Origin: Hyphomicrobiales bacterium
Lineage (GTDB): Bacteria; Pseudomonadota; Alphaproteobacteria; Rhizobiales; Beijerinckiaceae
DNA length: 64,000 bases
Assembly: GCA_900470095.1 (NCBI GenBank)
Contig: UBZM01000041.1
Span: 28,015 to 92,014 of the forward strand
Reading direction: 5' to 3'
In this document: positions 36,249-46,173 of the stretch, one piece after another
How the letters are laid out: each line of letters begins with the position of its first letter
Position numbering within the stretch: the first letter of the stretch is position 1
Translations under genes and position numbers: made by a program
Notes under the pieces: generated by a model
The model's input: the letters and a program-made list of their open reading frames with translations, nothing else
The model's database searches: none
What the model was told of the DNA's origin: nothing

Positions 36249-38396
36249 GTGATCGCGCAGGACGAGCAGAACGGTGTCGCATCTCCCTCCACGCCGCAGG
36301 GCGCGAGGGATCGACGTCGCTGGCTGAAACCCGTTGCGTTGGTATCGGCGCTCGGGCTCGCGCTCATGGGTTTGGCTGCCGGCTCCATCGTCCACTACGC
36401 CTCTACTCTCCCCCCGCTCGACATCTCGGCCGCGCATGACCGCTCGACCGTGGTGCTCGATCGCGAGGGCAAGCTGCTGCGCCCCTTCCTCACCGCTGAC
36501 GGTCGCTGGAAGCTTCCGGTCGGCGTCGAGGATGTCGACCCGCGCTATCTCGCGATGCTGAAGGCTTTCGAGGACAGGCGCTTCGACAGCCATTCCGGGA
36601 TCGACCCGGTCGCGATGCTGCGTGCTGCCGGGCAGATGCTGAGCAATGGCCGCGTCGTCTCCGGCGGCTCGACACTGACCATGCAGGTCGCGCGCCTGCT
36701 CGAGCCGCGCGAGGAGCGTTCGCTTGCCGCCAAGCTGCGCCAGGCCGTGCGTGCGATTGAGCTGGAACGCCGCTTCAGCAAGGACCAGATTATCGATCTC
36801 TACCTGGCGCTCGCGCCCTTCGGCGGCAATCTCGAAGGCCTGCGTGCGGCGAGCTTTGCCTATTTCGGCCGCGAACCGAAACGCCTTTCGACTGCGGAAG
36901 CCGCCCTGCTCGTCGCCCTGCCGCAAGCGCCGGAGCAACGCCGTCCAGACCGCTTCCCCGAGAGCGCCCGCAAGGCGCGCGACCGGGTGCTCGCCCGCAT
37001 CGAGGCAGCAGGCCTTGTGACACAGTCCGAAGTCGCTGCCGCGCGTGATGAGCCTGTTCCGACCGCACGAAGAGCCTTTCCCAATCTGGCGCCGCATGTC
37101 GCCGAGCAGGCCGTGGCCGAGGCACCGGCCATTCGCCGTCACTACCTCACCATCGATGCAAGGCTGCAGGCCAATCTCGAGCAGCTTGCCCGGGAACGCA
37201 GCCTCGGCCTCGCCCCGCAGGTCTCGATTGCCGTTCTCGCCGTCGACAACGAGACTGGTGAGATCCGTGCTTCGGTCGGCGGTGTCGATTATTTCGCGGC
37301 CGAGCGTGCCGGTTCGCTCGATCTCACCCGTGCTCTGCGCTCGCCCGGATCGGCCCTGAAGCCCTTCATCTATGCGCTCGCCTTCGATAACGGCCTCGCC
37401 CATCCCGAGACCATGCTGGAGGATCGGCCAACGCGTTACGGCCTCTACGTGCCAGAGAATTTCGATCTTGGCTTCCAGGGCATGGTCAGCGCACGCAAGG
37501 CCTTGCAGCTTTCGCTGAACGTCCCGACGGTGGAACTGCTCTCGTCACTCGGACCGCAGCGCTTCCTCTCGCGACTGCGCGATTCCGGGGTCGCGATCGC
37601 GATGCCGAAGGAGGGTGGTGCGCCGGGCCTCGCCGTCGGCCTCGGGGGCCTCGGCATCACCCTGTCCGACCTGACGCGGCTCTATGTCGGCCTCGCCCGC
37701 GGCGGCGAGATGCTGCCGCTCAAGGTCAAGGCCGGCGATCAACCAGCCGGAGAGGCGCCTCGCCTCGTCGATCCGGTCGCAGCCTGGTATGTCGCCGACA
37801 CCCTGCTCGGTGCTCCGCCGCCGCTCAATGCCGCACCGGGGCGCATCGCCTACAAGACCGGCACATCCTATGGCTATCGCGATGCCTGGGCCGTCGGCTT
37901 CGACCGCAAGCACACGATCGGCGTCTGGGTCGGCCGCGCCGATAACGGGGCCGTGCCGGGGCTCATCGGACGCGTCGTCGCGGCGCCGATCCTGTTCGAT
38001 GCCTTTGCCCGGCTCGGCCATGATCCGCGACCATTCCTGCAGCCGCCGAACGCCATCATATCCTCGACATCGAACCTGCCGCCACCGCTGCGCCATCTCC
38101 GGCAGGATGTGCCGAAGACACTGAGCGCACTGGCCCAGCCTGGCCTCACGCTGGCCTTTCCGCCGGAAGGCGCGCGCATCGATCTCGCGGCGTCGGCCGT
38201 CGACGGGCAGGCGCTGCTCAACCTCAAGGTCGCTGGGGGCGCCCCGCCCTATACCTGGCTGGTCGACGGAGCGCCGGTGACCGCGCCGACCCGTCGCCGC
38301 GAGACCGCCTGGCAGCCCGGCGGCAAGGGCTTTGTCCGGATTTCGGTGATCGACGGCGCAGGCGCGAGCGAGAGCGTCTCGGTCAGGCTGCAATAG
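36249..38396 (+). CDS. pbpC: Penicillin-binding protein 1C (bifunctional glycosyltransferase/transpeptidase)
   Basis: A 715-residue class A PBP. A membrane anchor at about 28-48; a GT51 glycosyltransferase domain with the catalytic Glu108 in KAFEDRRFDSHSGID and GGSTLTMQVARLL; a transpeptidase with S368-A-L-K in RSPGSALKPF, S422-L-N in LSLNVP and K536-T-G in YKTGTSYGYRD; and a C-terminal PBP1C-specific Ig-like domain (about 630-715). It polymerises and cross-links peptidoglycan. GTG 36249 is the start. Operon with the macroglobulin gene, consistent with coupled envelope repair and protease defence. Confidence 0.94.
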   Translation: MIAQDEQNGVASPSTPQGARDRRRWLKPVALVSALGLALMGLAAGSIVHYASTLPPLDISAAHDRSTVVLDREGKLLRPFLTADGRWKLPVGVEDVDPRYLAMLKAFEDRRFDSHSGIDPVAMLRAAGQMLSNGRVVSGGSTLTMQVARLLEPREERSLAAKLRQAVRAIELERRFSKDQIIDLYLALAPFGGNLEGLRAASFAYFGREPKRLSTAEAALLVALPQAPEQRRPDRFPESARKARDRVLARIEAAGLVTQSEVAAARDEPVPTARRAFPNLAPHVAEQAVAEAPAIRRHYLTIDARLQANLEQLARERSLGLAPQVSIAVLAVDNETGEIRASVGGVDYFAAERAGSLDLTRALRSPGSALKPFIYALAFDNGLAHPETMLEDRPTRYGLYVPENFDLGFQGMVSARKALQLSLNVPTVELLSSLGPQRFLSRLRDSGVAIAMPKEGGAPGLAVGLGGLGITLSDLTRLYVGLARGGEMLPLKVKAGDQPAGEAPRLVDPVAAWYVADTLLGAPPPLNAAPGRIAYKTGTSYGYRDAWAVGFDRKHTIGVWVGRADNGAVPGLIGRVVAAPILFDAFARLGHDPRPFLQPPNAIISSTSNLPPPLRHLRQDVPKTLSALAQPGLTLAFPPEGARIDLAASAVDGQALLNLKVAGGAPPYTWLVDGAPVTAPTRRRETAWQPGGKGFVRISVIDGAGASESVSVRLQ

Positions 38397-38415
38397 CGCA
38401 ACGCCTCAGCACCAG

Positions 38416-38479
38416 CGGAGTGAAGCGATCCAGGCGTCAGGGCCGCGGCATGGATCGCTTTTTCGTAGAGTTCACTCCG
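38416..38479 (+). terminator. Nested terminator between pbpC and the RND pump
   Basis: AAGCGATCCA (38423-38432) pairs with TGGATCGCTT (38451-38460), followed by TTT, an intrinsic terminator for pbpC. The outer arms CGGAGTGAA (38416-38424) and TTCACTCCG (38471-38479) are also complementary, and the right arm contains the stop codon of the convergent RND gene. Confidence 0.7.
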
Positions 38480-41400
38480 CCGGCTGGACCTGCGCCTGGC
38501 CATGCGCCTTGTCCTCGCCGTGCACGGGCCGATGCGCCCGCGCCAGATAGCTATAGGCGACCGGCACCACATAGAGCGTCAGCAAGGTGCCGAACGTCAT
38601 GCCGCCGACGATGACCCAACCGATCTGAGAACGGCTTTCAGCGCCGGCACCATGGGCGAGCGCCAGCGGCACCGCCCCAAGCACCATCGCGCCCGTCGTC
38701 ATCAGGATCGGCCGCAGGCGCAGTTCCGCGGCCTCGACCAGCGCATCGACGAGTTCCTTGCCCTTCTCGCGCAACTGGTTGGTGAACTCGAGGATCAGGA
38801 TGCCGTGCTTGGTGATCAGGCCGACGAGCGTGATCAGGCCGATCTGGCTGTAGACATTGAGCGTGCCGCCGCTGAAATACAGAGCCGCCAGCGCGCCCGT
38901 GATCGAGAGCGGCACCGAGACCATGATCACCACCGGGTCGATGAAGCTCTCGAACTGCGCCGCCAGCACCAGATAGATGAAGCCGAGCGCCAAGAGGAAC
39001 ACGACCGCAATCGACGAGCCCGCCTGCTTAAACTCGCGGCTCTGGCCGGAATAGTCGATCTGCACCGACTTCGGCAGCACCTTGGCGGCCGCCTGCTCCA
39101 GGACGGCCAGTCCATCGCCGAGCGAATAGCCGGGCGCCGGCACCGCCGTGATCGTCGCGGAACGCAGCTGGTTGAAGCGGATCAGCTCCTTGGGCGCGAC
39201 ATTCTCCTCGATGCTGACAAGGCTGGAGAGCTGCACCACCGTGCCGTTGCGACCACGCAGATAGATCGACTGCAGCGCCTGAGGCGTGTTGCGATCCTCC
39301 CCGGCGACCTGCAGCATCACGTCATACTGCTCGCCGTTCATGTTGAAGCGCGTCACCTGCCGTCCACCGAGCAAGGTCTCCATCGTCCGGCCGATGATAT
39401 CGACGCCGACGCCAAGATCGCTGGCGCGCTGCCGGTCGATCGAAACCTTGATCTGCGGCTTGTCCAGGATGAGGTTGGATTCGAGATTGGTCAGCACCGG
39501 CGAGGCGGACGCCTCCGCGATGACCGCATCGACATAATTCTTGATCTCGGCATAGGAATCCGAAGAGCGCAGCACGAACTCGATCGGCTTGCTGTTGGCG
39601 CCGCCGCCGCCAAGCGAGGGCGGGTTGACCGCGAAGAGGCGGATACCCGGAATCTGCGACAGCCCGCGATTGATCTCGGCAACGAGATCCTGCTGCTTGC
39701 GCTGGCGTTCTTCCCAGGGCTTCAGCCGCGCGAATGCGATGGCGCGCGTCACGTCCGGGAAGCCGGTGATCACCAGGTAGCTTTCGACCTCGGGAAGATT
39801 CTTGAAATACTCCTCGACCTGCCGCGCGTAGCTCGCCGTGAAGCTCAGCGTTGCACCTTCAGGGGAGACACCGATGGCATTGATCGTGCCGCGGTCCTCC
39901 ACCGGAGCCAGCTCCGAGCGCAGGTTCGTGAAGAAGTAATAGCTGCCGCCAGCGACGCAGAGCGCCAGCAGCACGATGACCGGGCGCATCGAAAGCGCCC
40001 CACGCAGCGAACGGCGATAACCGCTGGAAAGCGCATCGAAACCGCGCTCCAGCACATTGTAGAGCCAGCCATGCGACTCGTGCGGCTTCAGCAGTTTGGC
40101 GCACATCATCGGCGTCAGCGTCAGCGCGACGAAGCCGGAGACGAGCACCGCACCTGCCAGTGTCAGGGCGAACTCGATGAAAAGCTTGCCGGTGCGCCCG
40201 GTCGAGAACGCCATCGGCGCATAGACCGCAACCAGCGTCAGCGTCATCGCGACGACCGCGAAGGCGATCTCGTTGATGCCGCGGATCGCCGCCTTGTTCG
40301 GTTCCATGCCGTTCTCGACATGGCGGTGCACGTTCTCCAGCACGACGATGGCATCGTCGACGACGAGGCCAATGGCGAGCACCATCGAGAGCAATGTCAG
40401 CGTGTTGACCGTGAAGCCCAGCGCATACATCAGCGCGAAGGAGCCGATCAGCGAAACCGGGATCGTGACCAGCGGAATCAACGTCGCGCGCAGCGAGCGC
40501 AGGAAGACGAAGATGATCAGCACGACAAGGACGACCGCCTCGCCGATCGTGGTGTAGACGGCCTGGATCGAGCGATCGATGAAGATCGACGTGTCGTAGG
40601 AGGTCGCGATCGCCATGCCGTCCGGCAGATCATCGGTGATCTCCGGCAGCGCCGCACGGACGCCGGAGGAGACATCGAGCGGATTAGCCGTCGCCTGCTT
40701 GACGATGCCGATCGTCACCGAAGGGCGGCCGGCGAACCAGGCGGCATTGCGCTCCTCGCGCGCGCCGAGCTCGACCTTCGCGACATCGCTCAGCTTCACC
40801 GGAAATGCGCTGACATCCTTGATCACGATCTGCTGGAATTGCTCGGGCGTGGTCAGGCTGGTCTGCGACAGCACCGTGAACTCACGGTCGTTGCTCTCGA
40901 TGCGGCCGGACGGGATCTCAACATTCTGCGCCCGCAGCGCCGCCTCGATTTCCTGCACAGTGATATTGTAGGCGGCCATGCGGGCACGATCGAGCCAGAT
41001 GCGCATCGCATATTGCCGCTGGCCGAGAATGCGCACTTCGGCGACGCCAGTGATGTTCTGCACCCGGTCGGCAATGAAGCGGTCGGCGAAGTCGGTCAGC
41101 TCCAGCGGGCTGTGCCGCGTGCTGGTCAGCGACAGATACATCACCGGCTGGGCGTCGGCCTCGACCTTGGCGATGATCGGCTCGTCGATCTCGTCCGGCA
41201 TGCGACCGCGCACGCGGCTGACGCGATCGCGCACGTCGGAAGCCGCGACATCCGGATCGACGTCCGGACGGAAGCGCACCGAGATGCTGCTGCGCTCCTG
41301 ACGGCTGTTCGAGGTGATGATCTCGATGCCTTCGATGCCCGCGATCGAGTTCTCCAGGATCTGCGTGACCTGGGATTCGATGATCTCGGCGCTGGCACCG

Positions 41401-41555
41401 CGATAGGTCGTGTTCACCGAGACGATCGGCTCATCGATATTCGGGTATTCGCGCACCGTCAGCCGGCCATAGGAGACGATGCCGATAAGGATGACGAGCA
41501 GGCTCAGGACGGTCGAAAGAACCGGCCGGCGGACGAAGAGCGCAAACAGGCTCAT
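38472..41555 (-). CDS. RND multidrug efflux permease (HAE1/AcrB type)
   Basis: A 1027-residue inner-membrane RND transporter of normal length. It starts MSLFALFVRRPVLSTVLSLL; large periplasmic loops are followed by the proton-relay Asp pair in LAIGLVVDDAIVVLENVHRH and the second-half repeat GLITKHGILILEFTNQLREKGK. It exports drugs or toxic compounds by proton antiport through a tripartite complex. The gene overlaps its adaptor by four bases. No outer-membrane channel gene is adjacent, so a TolC-like protein encoded elsewhere must be used. Confidence 0.94.
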   Translation of the reverse strand: MSLFALFVRRPVLSTVLSLLVILIGIVSYGRLTVREYPNIDEPIVSVNTTYRGASAEIIESQVTQILENSIAGIEGIEIITSNSRQERSSISVRFRPDVDPDVAASDVRDRVSRVRGRMPDEIDEPIIAKVEADAQPVMYLSLTSTRHSPLELTDFADRFIADRVQNITGVAEVRILGQRQYAMRIWLDRARMAAYNITVQEIEAALRAQNVEIPSGRIESNDREFTVLSQTSLTTPEQFQQIVIKDVSAFPVKLSDVAKVELGAREERNAAWFAGRPSVTIGIVKQATANPLDVSSGVRAALPEITDDLPDGMAIATSYDTSIFIDRSIQAVYTTIGEAVVLVVLIIFVFLRSLRATLIPLVTIPVSLIGSFALMYALGFTVNTLTLLSMVLAIGLVVDDAIVVLENVHRHVENGMEPNKAAIRGINEIAFAVVAMTLTLVAVYAPMAFSTGRTGKLFIEFALTLAGAVLVSGFVALTLTPMMCAKLLKPHESHGWLYNVLERGFDALSSGYRRSLRGALSMRPVIVLLALCVAGGSYYFFTNLRSELAPVEDRGTINAIGVSPEGATLSFTASYARQVEEYFKNLPEVESYLVITGFPDVTRAIAFARLKPWEERQRKQQDLVAEINRGLSQIPGIRLFAVNPPSLGGGGANSKPIEFVLRSSDSYAEIKNYVDAVIAEASASPVLTNLESNLILDKPQIKVSIDRQRASDLGVGVDIIGRTMETLLGGRQVTRFNMNGEQYDVMLQVAGEDRNTPQALQSIYLRGRNGTVVQLSSLVSIEENVAPKELIRFNQLRSATITAVPAPGYSLGDGLAVLEQAAAKVLPKSVQIDYSGQSREFKQAGSSIAVVFLLALGFIYLVLAAQFESFIDPVVIMVSVPLSITGALAALYFSGGTLNVYSQIGLITLVGLITKHGILILEFTNQLREKGKELVDALVEAAELRLRPILMTTGAMVLGAVPLALAHGAGAESRSQIGWVIVGGMTFGTLLTLYVVPVAYSYLARAHRPVHGEDKAHGQAQVQPAE

Positions 41556-42646
41556 CGTGCGTCGCTCGTCTGCACCGGAGCCGGAGCATTCTTGACAGCT
41601 ACGGTCGAGCCGTCACGCAAGCGCATCTGGCCAGCCGTGACGATCTGCATGGTCGGGGTCAGCCCCTTCACGATCTCGACCTTGCCCGGCAGGCGCTTGC
41701 CGAGCTCGACCGGCATGCGCTTCGCTTTGCCGTTCTCGACCACGAAGATCATCTTGCCGGTGCCGTCAGGCACCACCGCCGTCTCGGGCACGACGAGCGC
41801 ATTCTCGCGCTGGTCGACGATGATGTTGATCCGCGCGAACAGGCCCGGCTTCAGGACGCCGTCACCATTCGGAATCGTCGCGCGCAGCCGGATCGCACGG
41901 CCGTTCACGTCGACGATCGGATCGATCGCGAAGATCGTGCCGGTGAAGCCGCTATCGGGCAGCGCATCGACCTTGAGCTGGATGGTCTGCCCGACCTTGA
42001 CCCGTGTCAGGTAAATCTCGGGGACCCGGAAATCGACCTTCATCGGGTCGGTCGCGGTGAGCGTGATCAGCTCCTTGCCGACCGAAACATAATCTCCGAC
42101 GCTGACCGAGCGCAGGCCGACAACCCCGGTGAAGGGCGCGCTTATGGCGGTGAGCGCGCGACGCGAGGTCGCGAGCTGCAGGCGAGCCTCGCTGGAGGCC
42201 AGTTGCGCGGTTGCCTGTTCGAGCGCGACCTGCGTGCCCGAGCCACGATCGACCAGTGCCCGGTTGCGCTCATAAGTATCGCGCGCCAGCCGCAGGTCCG
42301 CCTCGGCCAGTTTCACCTCGGCATCGAGGATCGCCCTGTCGAGCTTGACGAGTTCCTGGCCCTTGGTGACGCGCTCACCTTCCTTGAAGCCCAGTGCCAC
42401 GACCCGGCCGGCGATCTCGGGAGCGATGACCACGGTTTCATTCGCGGTCAGCGTGCCCAGCGCCTGGACCTCTTCGTTGACCGTCACGGCCTCGGCCCGG
42501 CTGACTTCGACGGGCACACCGGCAGCCTGCGGGTTCGCCAACGCGCGCGCTTGCGCAGGCTGCGCGCCAGCCTTGAAGCTGCGGTAGCCGTAATAGCCGC
42601 CGCCAGCGACGCCAGCGATCAGGAGGACAAGGACAAGCCGCTTCAT
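41552..42646 (-). CDS. RND efflux periplasmic adaptor subunit (membrane fusion protein)
   Basis: A 364-residue membrane fusion protein. An N-terminal hydrophobic anchor (residues 4-17), a lipoyl/barrel-sandwich half motif (VIAPEIAGRVVALGFKEGERVTKGQELVKLD), an alpha-helical hairpin (about 110-165) and the closing half motif (ISAPFTGVVGLRSVSVGDYV) are in the expected order. It links the permease to an outer-membrane channel. First gene of the two-gene efflux operon. Confidence 0.93.
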   Translation of the reverse strand: MKRLVLVLLIAGVAGGGYYGYRSFKAGAQPAQARALANPQAAGVPVEVSRAEAVTVNEEVQALGTLTANETVVIAPEIAGRVVALGFKEGERVTKGQELVKLDRAILDAEVKLAEADLRLARDTYERNRALVDRGSGTQVALEQATAQLASSEARLQLATSRRALTAISAPFTGVVGLRSVSVGDYVSVGKELITLTATDPMKVDFRVPEIYLTRVKVGQTIQLKVDALPDSGFTGTIFAIDPIVDVNGRAIRLRATIPNGDGVLKPGLFARINIIVDQRENALVVPETAVVPDGTGKMIFVVENGKAKRMPVELGKRLPGKVEIVKGLTPTMQIVTAGQMRLRDGSTVAVKNAPAPVQTSDAR

Positions 42647-42704
42647 AGGTCAGGGTGCTCCGGTATCGTCGCAAGCCCTATGGGACTGGACGATGCAGTT
42701 CAAA

Positions 42705-42718
42705 TTACAAATCCGTAA
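42705..42718. promoter_or_regulatory. Candidate operator upstream of the efflux operon
   Basis: TTAC-AAATCC-GTAA, a 4-bp-arm palindrome in a locally AT-rich stretch about 60 bases upstream of the adaptor start. The layout resembles a TetR-type site, but no regulator gene is adjacent, and a short palindrome like this can occur by chance. Confidence 0.3.
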
Positions 42719-42855
42719 GTGTGGTTTCATGACGGCCGCGACGGTTTTATGAACCAACCGGCTTTTTGGCATGCAAGACCGGAACCAAGACGCGAAACAA
42801 GTCCGGAACGGCCTGCTGGCGGCAGAATCCGGGCTGCTGTGGCCGAATTAGGCCT

Positions 42856-45800
42856 TTAGTGGAAGTCGCGTGAGCGCGGCAGCACCCTGACATTGCGCGG
42901 GTGGGTGTGCTGGCGTGGCGGCAGGCGGCTGTCGGATTGCGGGTGCTGCACCTCGTCGGCCCGCGCCAGGGTGCGGTGCAGCAGCCCATCGGCCAGCCGC
43001 GCCAGTTCCTCCGAGCGATCCTCGATCCTGTCGACGACGAGATGGACGATCCCCTCCGGACTGCGTTGCAGCCGGCCGGCGAGCAGGACAAGCCGCGCGC
43101 CCATCGCCTGCCGGCGGTAACGTTCGAAGGTCTTTGGCCAGAGCACCGCATTGGCGATGCCGGTCTCGTCCTCCAGCGTCATGAACATCACCCCCTTGGC
43201 GCTGCCCGGCCGCTGGCGCACCGTGATGATGCCCGCCAGCCGGCAGCGCGTGCCGTCCGGCGCTGCCAGCACCTGCTCGCAGCTCAGTGCCCGCTCACGT
43301 GCGAAAAGCGGGCGCAGGAACTGCATCGGATGCCCCTTCAGCGACAGGCGCAGATGCTGGTAATCCGCGATGACCTGTTCTGAGTCCCGCATGCGCGGCA
43401 GCAAGGTTTCGGGCTCCTGGGCGAGCTCGGCGCTCTCGCTCGCCGCAAAAAGCGGCAGCGGCCTGTCATCCGGGAGCCTGCGCACCTCCCAGAGCGCCTC
43501 GCGCCGGCTGAGCCCGAGTGAGCCGAAAGCATCGGCATCGGCCAGTGCGACGAGGGCACGCGTGGGCAACCTGGCGCACCGCGCCAAGGCCTCGACGCTG
43601 TCATAGCCCTGCCCGCGCCCCTTCACGAGCGCCTCGCCAAAAGCCTTCGAGATCCCGTCGATCTGGCGCAACCCGAGCCGCATCGCGAGTGCGCCGTCCT
43701 CGCGGCGTTCCAGCGTGTTGTCATGATCGCTCAGATTGATGTCCACCGGCCGGATCTCGACCTTGTTGTCCTGCGCCGCCCGAATGATCTGCGCTGGAGC
43801 ATAGAAACCCATGGGCTGCGAGTTCAGCAGCGCCGCGGTGAAGGCGGCGGGATGGTGATGCTTGAGCCAGGCCGAGGCATAGACCAGCAGGGCGAAGGAG
43901 GCCGCGTGGCTCTCCGGAAAGCCGTATTCGCCAAAGCCCTTGATCTGGTTGAAACAGGCGGACGCGAAGGCGCGATCATAGCCGCGTGCGACCATGCGCT
44001 CGACCATCATCGCCTCGAAATTCTGGATCGTGCCGACATGGCGGAAGGTCGCCATGGCACGCCGCAACCCATTGGCCTCATCCTCGGTGAACTTCGCCGC
44101 CTCGATGGCGATGCGCATCGCCTGCTCCTGGAACAAGGGCACGCCGAGCGTCTTTTTCAGAACCAACTCCAGCTCGTCGGGAGGTCCTTGTTCCGGCGCG
44201 GGCGAAGGGTAATGCACCTCCTCGGTTCCGTTCCGTCGCCGTAGATAGGGGTGGACCATATTGCCCTGGATCGGGCCCGGCCGGACGATCGCGACCTCGA
44301 TGACGAGATCGTAGAATTTCTGGGGCCGCAGCCGCGGCAGCATGTTCATCTGCGCCCGGCTCTCGACCTGGAAGACGCCGATCGCATCGGCCCGACACAG
44401 CATGTCGTAGACGCGCAGATCACCCTGCTCGATCGTCGCCAGCTCCCAGCGCTTGCCTCCGTGCAGAGCGATCAGGTCAAAGGCTTTGCGGATGCAGGTA
44501 AGCATGCCGAGCGCGAGCACATCGACCTTCATCATCCGGAGCGCGTCGATATCGTCCTTGTCCCACTCGATGAAGCTGCGATCCTTCATGCCGCCCCAGC
44601 CGATCGGCACGCATTCGTCGAGCCGCCCGCGCGTCAGCACGAAGCCGCCGACATGCTGCGAGAGATGACGGGGAAAGCCGATCAACTCGGTCGCCAGCGC
44701 GGCCGCGCGCGCGATCATCGGATTGGCGGGGTCGAGCCCCGCCTGCCGGACATGGTTCTCCGGCAGGCCGTCGCCCCAGCTGCCCCAGACCGTGTTGGCG
44801 AGCGCGGCCGTGACATCCTCGCTCAGGCCGAGCGCCTTGCCGACCTCGCGAATGGCGCTGCGCGGCCGATAGCAGATCACCGTGGCGCAGATGCCGGCGC
44901 GCAGCCGACCATAGCGCTCATAGATATACTGCATCACCTCCTCGCGCCGCTCATGCTCGAAATCGACATCGATATCGGGGGGCTCCTTGCGCTGTTCGGA
45001 AAGAAAGCGGGCCAGGAGCGAATTGCCTTCCATCGGGTCGACCGCGGTGACCCAGAGGCAGTAGCAGACTGCCGAATTCGCGGCCGAGCCCCGGCCCTGG
45101 CACAGGATCGGCGGCTCCTGCGCCCGGGCAAAGCGCACGATGTCGTGGACCGTCAGGAAGTAGCGCGCGTAATCGAGCTTCGCGATCAGTGCGAATTCCT
45201 TGTGCAGGAGATCGCATACCTTGCTCGGGATGCCCTCGGGATAGCGCCTGTGCGCTCCTTCCCAGGCGAGACGCTCCAGATGCTCCTGCGGGGTGCTCCC
45301 GGGCGGCACCGGTTCGTCCGGATATTCATATTGCAACTGGTCGAGCGAGAACCGGCAGCGTTCGAGGAAGCGCACCGTCTCCGCCACCATCTCCGGCGCG
45401 TGCCGGAACAGGTGGGCCATCTCGCGCGGCGATTTGAGATGGCGCTCGGCATGGGCCTCCAGCATGCGCCCGGCCCGCTCGATCGGGACATGCTCGCGGA
45501 TGCAGCTGACGACATCCTGCAAGGGCCGCCGCGCGGGCGCATGATAGAGCACGTCATTGACGGCGAGACAGGGCACACCCGCCCTGGACGCGAGCAGCGC
45601 CAATGCATCGGCCCGGCGCCTGTCGTCGCCGCGATGCGGCATGTCGATACCCAGCCAGAGCTGACCCCGCGCAAACTCGGAAACGCTCGCGAGAGCCGCA
45701 GCGATCTCGCTGTCCGGCCGCCGTTCCGGCATCAGGATCAGCAACATGCCTTCCGCGAATTCGCGCAGGTCGGAGAGCGTGAGGATGCATTCGCCCTTCT

Positions 45801-46173
45801 TCTCGACCTTCATCTTGCCGTGGGTCAGCAGGCGGCAGAGCCTGCCATAGGCGTCGCGATCCTGGGGATAGGCGAGCAGGTCGGGCGTGCCATCGGACAG
45901 GACGAGGCGGACCCCGACCGCGAATGTCAGCTTCGTTGTGGCGATACCCGCCTCGCGCATCGCCGCATGGGCCCGCACCACGCCGGCCAGAGAATTGCGG
46001 TCGGCGAGCCCGATTCCGGCAAGGTCGAGTTCGGCCGCCCGGCCAACCAGTTCCTCCGGACTCGAGGCCCCGCGCAGGAAGGAGAAGTTGGAGGTGACCG
46101 CGAGTTCGGCATAGCGCGAAACTGGTACGATCGGAGCGGCTTCCACCGGGCAATTGTCATTGAGCCCGCTCAT
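42856..46173 (-). CDS. dnaE2: Error-prone DNA polymerase III alpha subunit DnaE2 (ImuC)
   Basis: A 1105-residue C-family polymerase. The N-terminal PHP domain (YAELAVTSNFSFLRGASSPEEL) is followed by the polymerase core with the catalytic PDIDVDF (residues 399-405; Asp402, Asp404) and the palm segment CQGRGSAANSAVCYCLWVT. OB-type domain near 1000 (CRLAGIITVRQRPGSAKGVMF). It performs translesion synthesis with ImuA and ImuB as part of the SOS mutasome. Its start overlaps the imuB stop (ATGA). Slightly longer than housekeeping-free DnaE2 average but within range. Confidence 0.95.
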   Translation of the reverse strand: MSGLNDNCPVEAAPIVPVSRYAELAVTSNFSFLRGASSPEELVGRAAELDLAGIGLADRNSLAGVVRAHAAMREAGIATTKLTFAVGVRLVLSDGTPDLLAYPQDRDAYGRLCRLLTHGKMKVEKKGECILTLSDLREFAEGMLLILMPERRPDSEIAAALASVSEFARGQLWLGIDMPHRGDDRRRADALALLASRAGVPCLAVNDVLYHAPARRPLQDVVSCIREHVPIERAGRMLEAHAERHLKSPREMAHLFRHAPEMVAETVRFLERCRFSLDQLQYEYPDEPVPPGSTPQEHLERLAWEGAHRRYPEGIPSKVCDLLHKEFALIAKLDYARYFLTVHDIVRFARAQEPPILCQGRGSAANSAVCYCLWVTAVDPMEGNSLLARFLSEQRKEPPDIDVDFEHERREEVMQYIYERYGRLRAGICATVICYRPRSAIREVGKALGLSEDVTAALANTVWGSWGDGLPENHVRQAGLDPANPMIARAAALATELIGFPRHLSQHVGGFVLTRGRLDECVPIGWGGMKDRSFIEWDKDDIDALRMMKVDVLALGMLTCIRKAFDLIALHGGKRWELATIEQGDLRVYDMLCRADAIGVFQVESRAQMNMLPRLRPQKFYDLVIEVAIVRPGPIQGNMVHPYLRRRNGTEEVHYPSPAPEQGPPDELELVLKKTLGVPLFQEQAMRIAIEAAKFTEDEANGLRRAMATFRHVGTIQNFEAMMVERMVARGYDRAFASACFNQIKGFGEYGFPESHAASFALLVYASAWLKHHHPAAFTAALLNSQPMGFYAPAQIIRAAQDNKVEIRPVDINLSDHDNTLERREDGALAMRLGLRQIDGISKAFGEALVKGRGQGYDSVEALARCARLPTRALVALADADAFGSLGLSRREALWEVRRLPDDRPLPLFAASESAELAQEPETLLPRMRDSEQVIADYQHLRLSLKGHPMQFLRPLFARERALSCEQVLAAPDGTRCRLAGIITVRQRPGSAKGVMFMTLEDETGIANAVLWPKTFERYRRQAMGARLVLLAGRLQRSPEGIVHLVVDRIEDRSEELARLADGLLHRTLARADEVQHPQSDSRLPPRQHTHPRNVRVLPRSRDFH

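Noticed and set aside
31819..36282. A very long minus-strand open frame (about 1,490 codons) opposite the macroglobulin gene
   Set aside because: It is the antisense shadow of GC-rich codon periodicity; low-complexity Arg/Asp/Glu/Gly composition, no recognisable domain, and the plus strand has a clear family match.
38502..42014. A plus-strand open frame of about 1,170 codons opposite the RND pump
   Set aside because: Antisense shadow with Arg/His/Asp-rich composition and no domain.
42720..42855. A terminator for the imuA-imuB-dnaE2 operon
   Set aside because: Only short stems (GGCC/GGCC, CGGTT/AACCG) without a T-run are visible.
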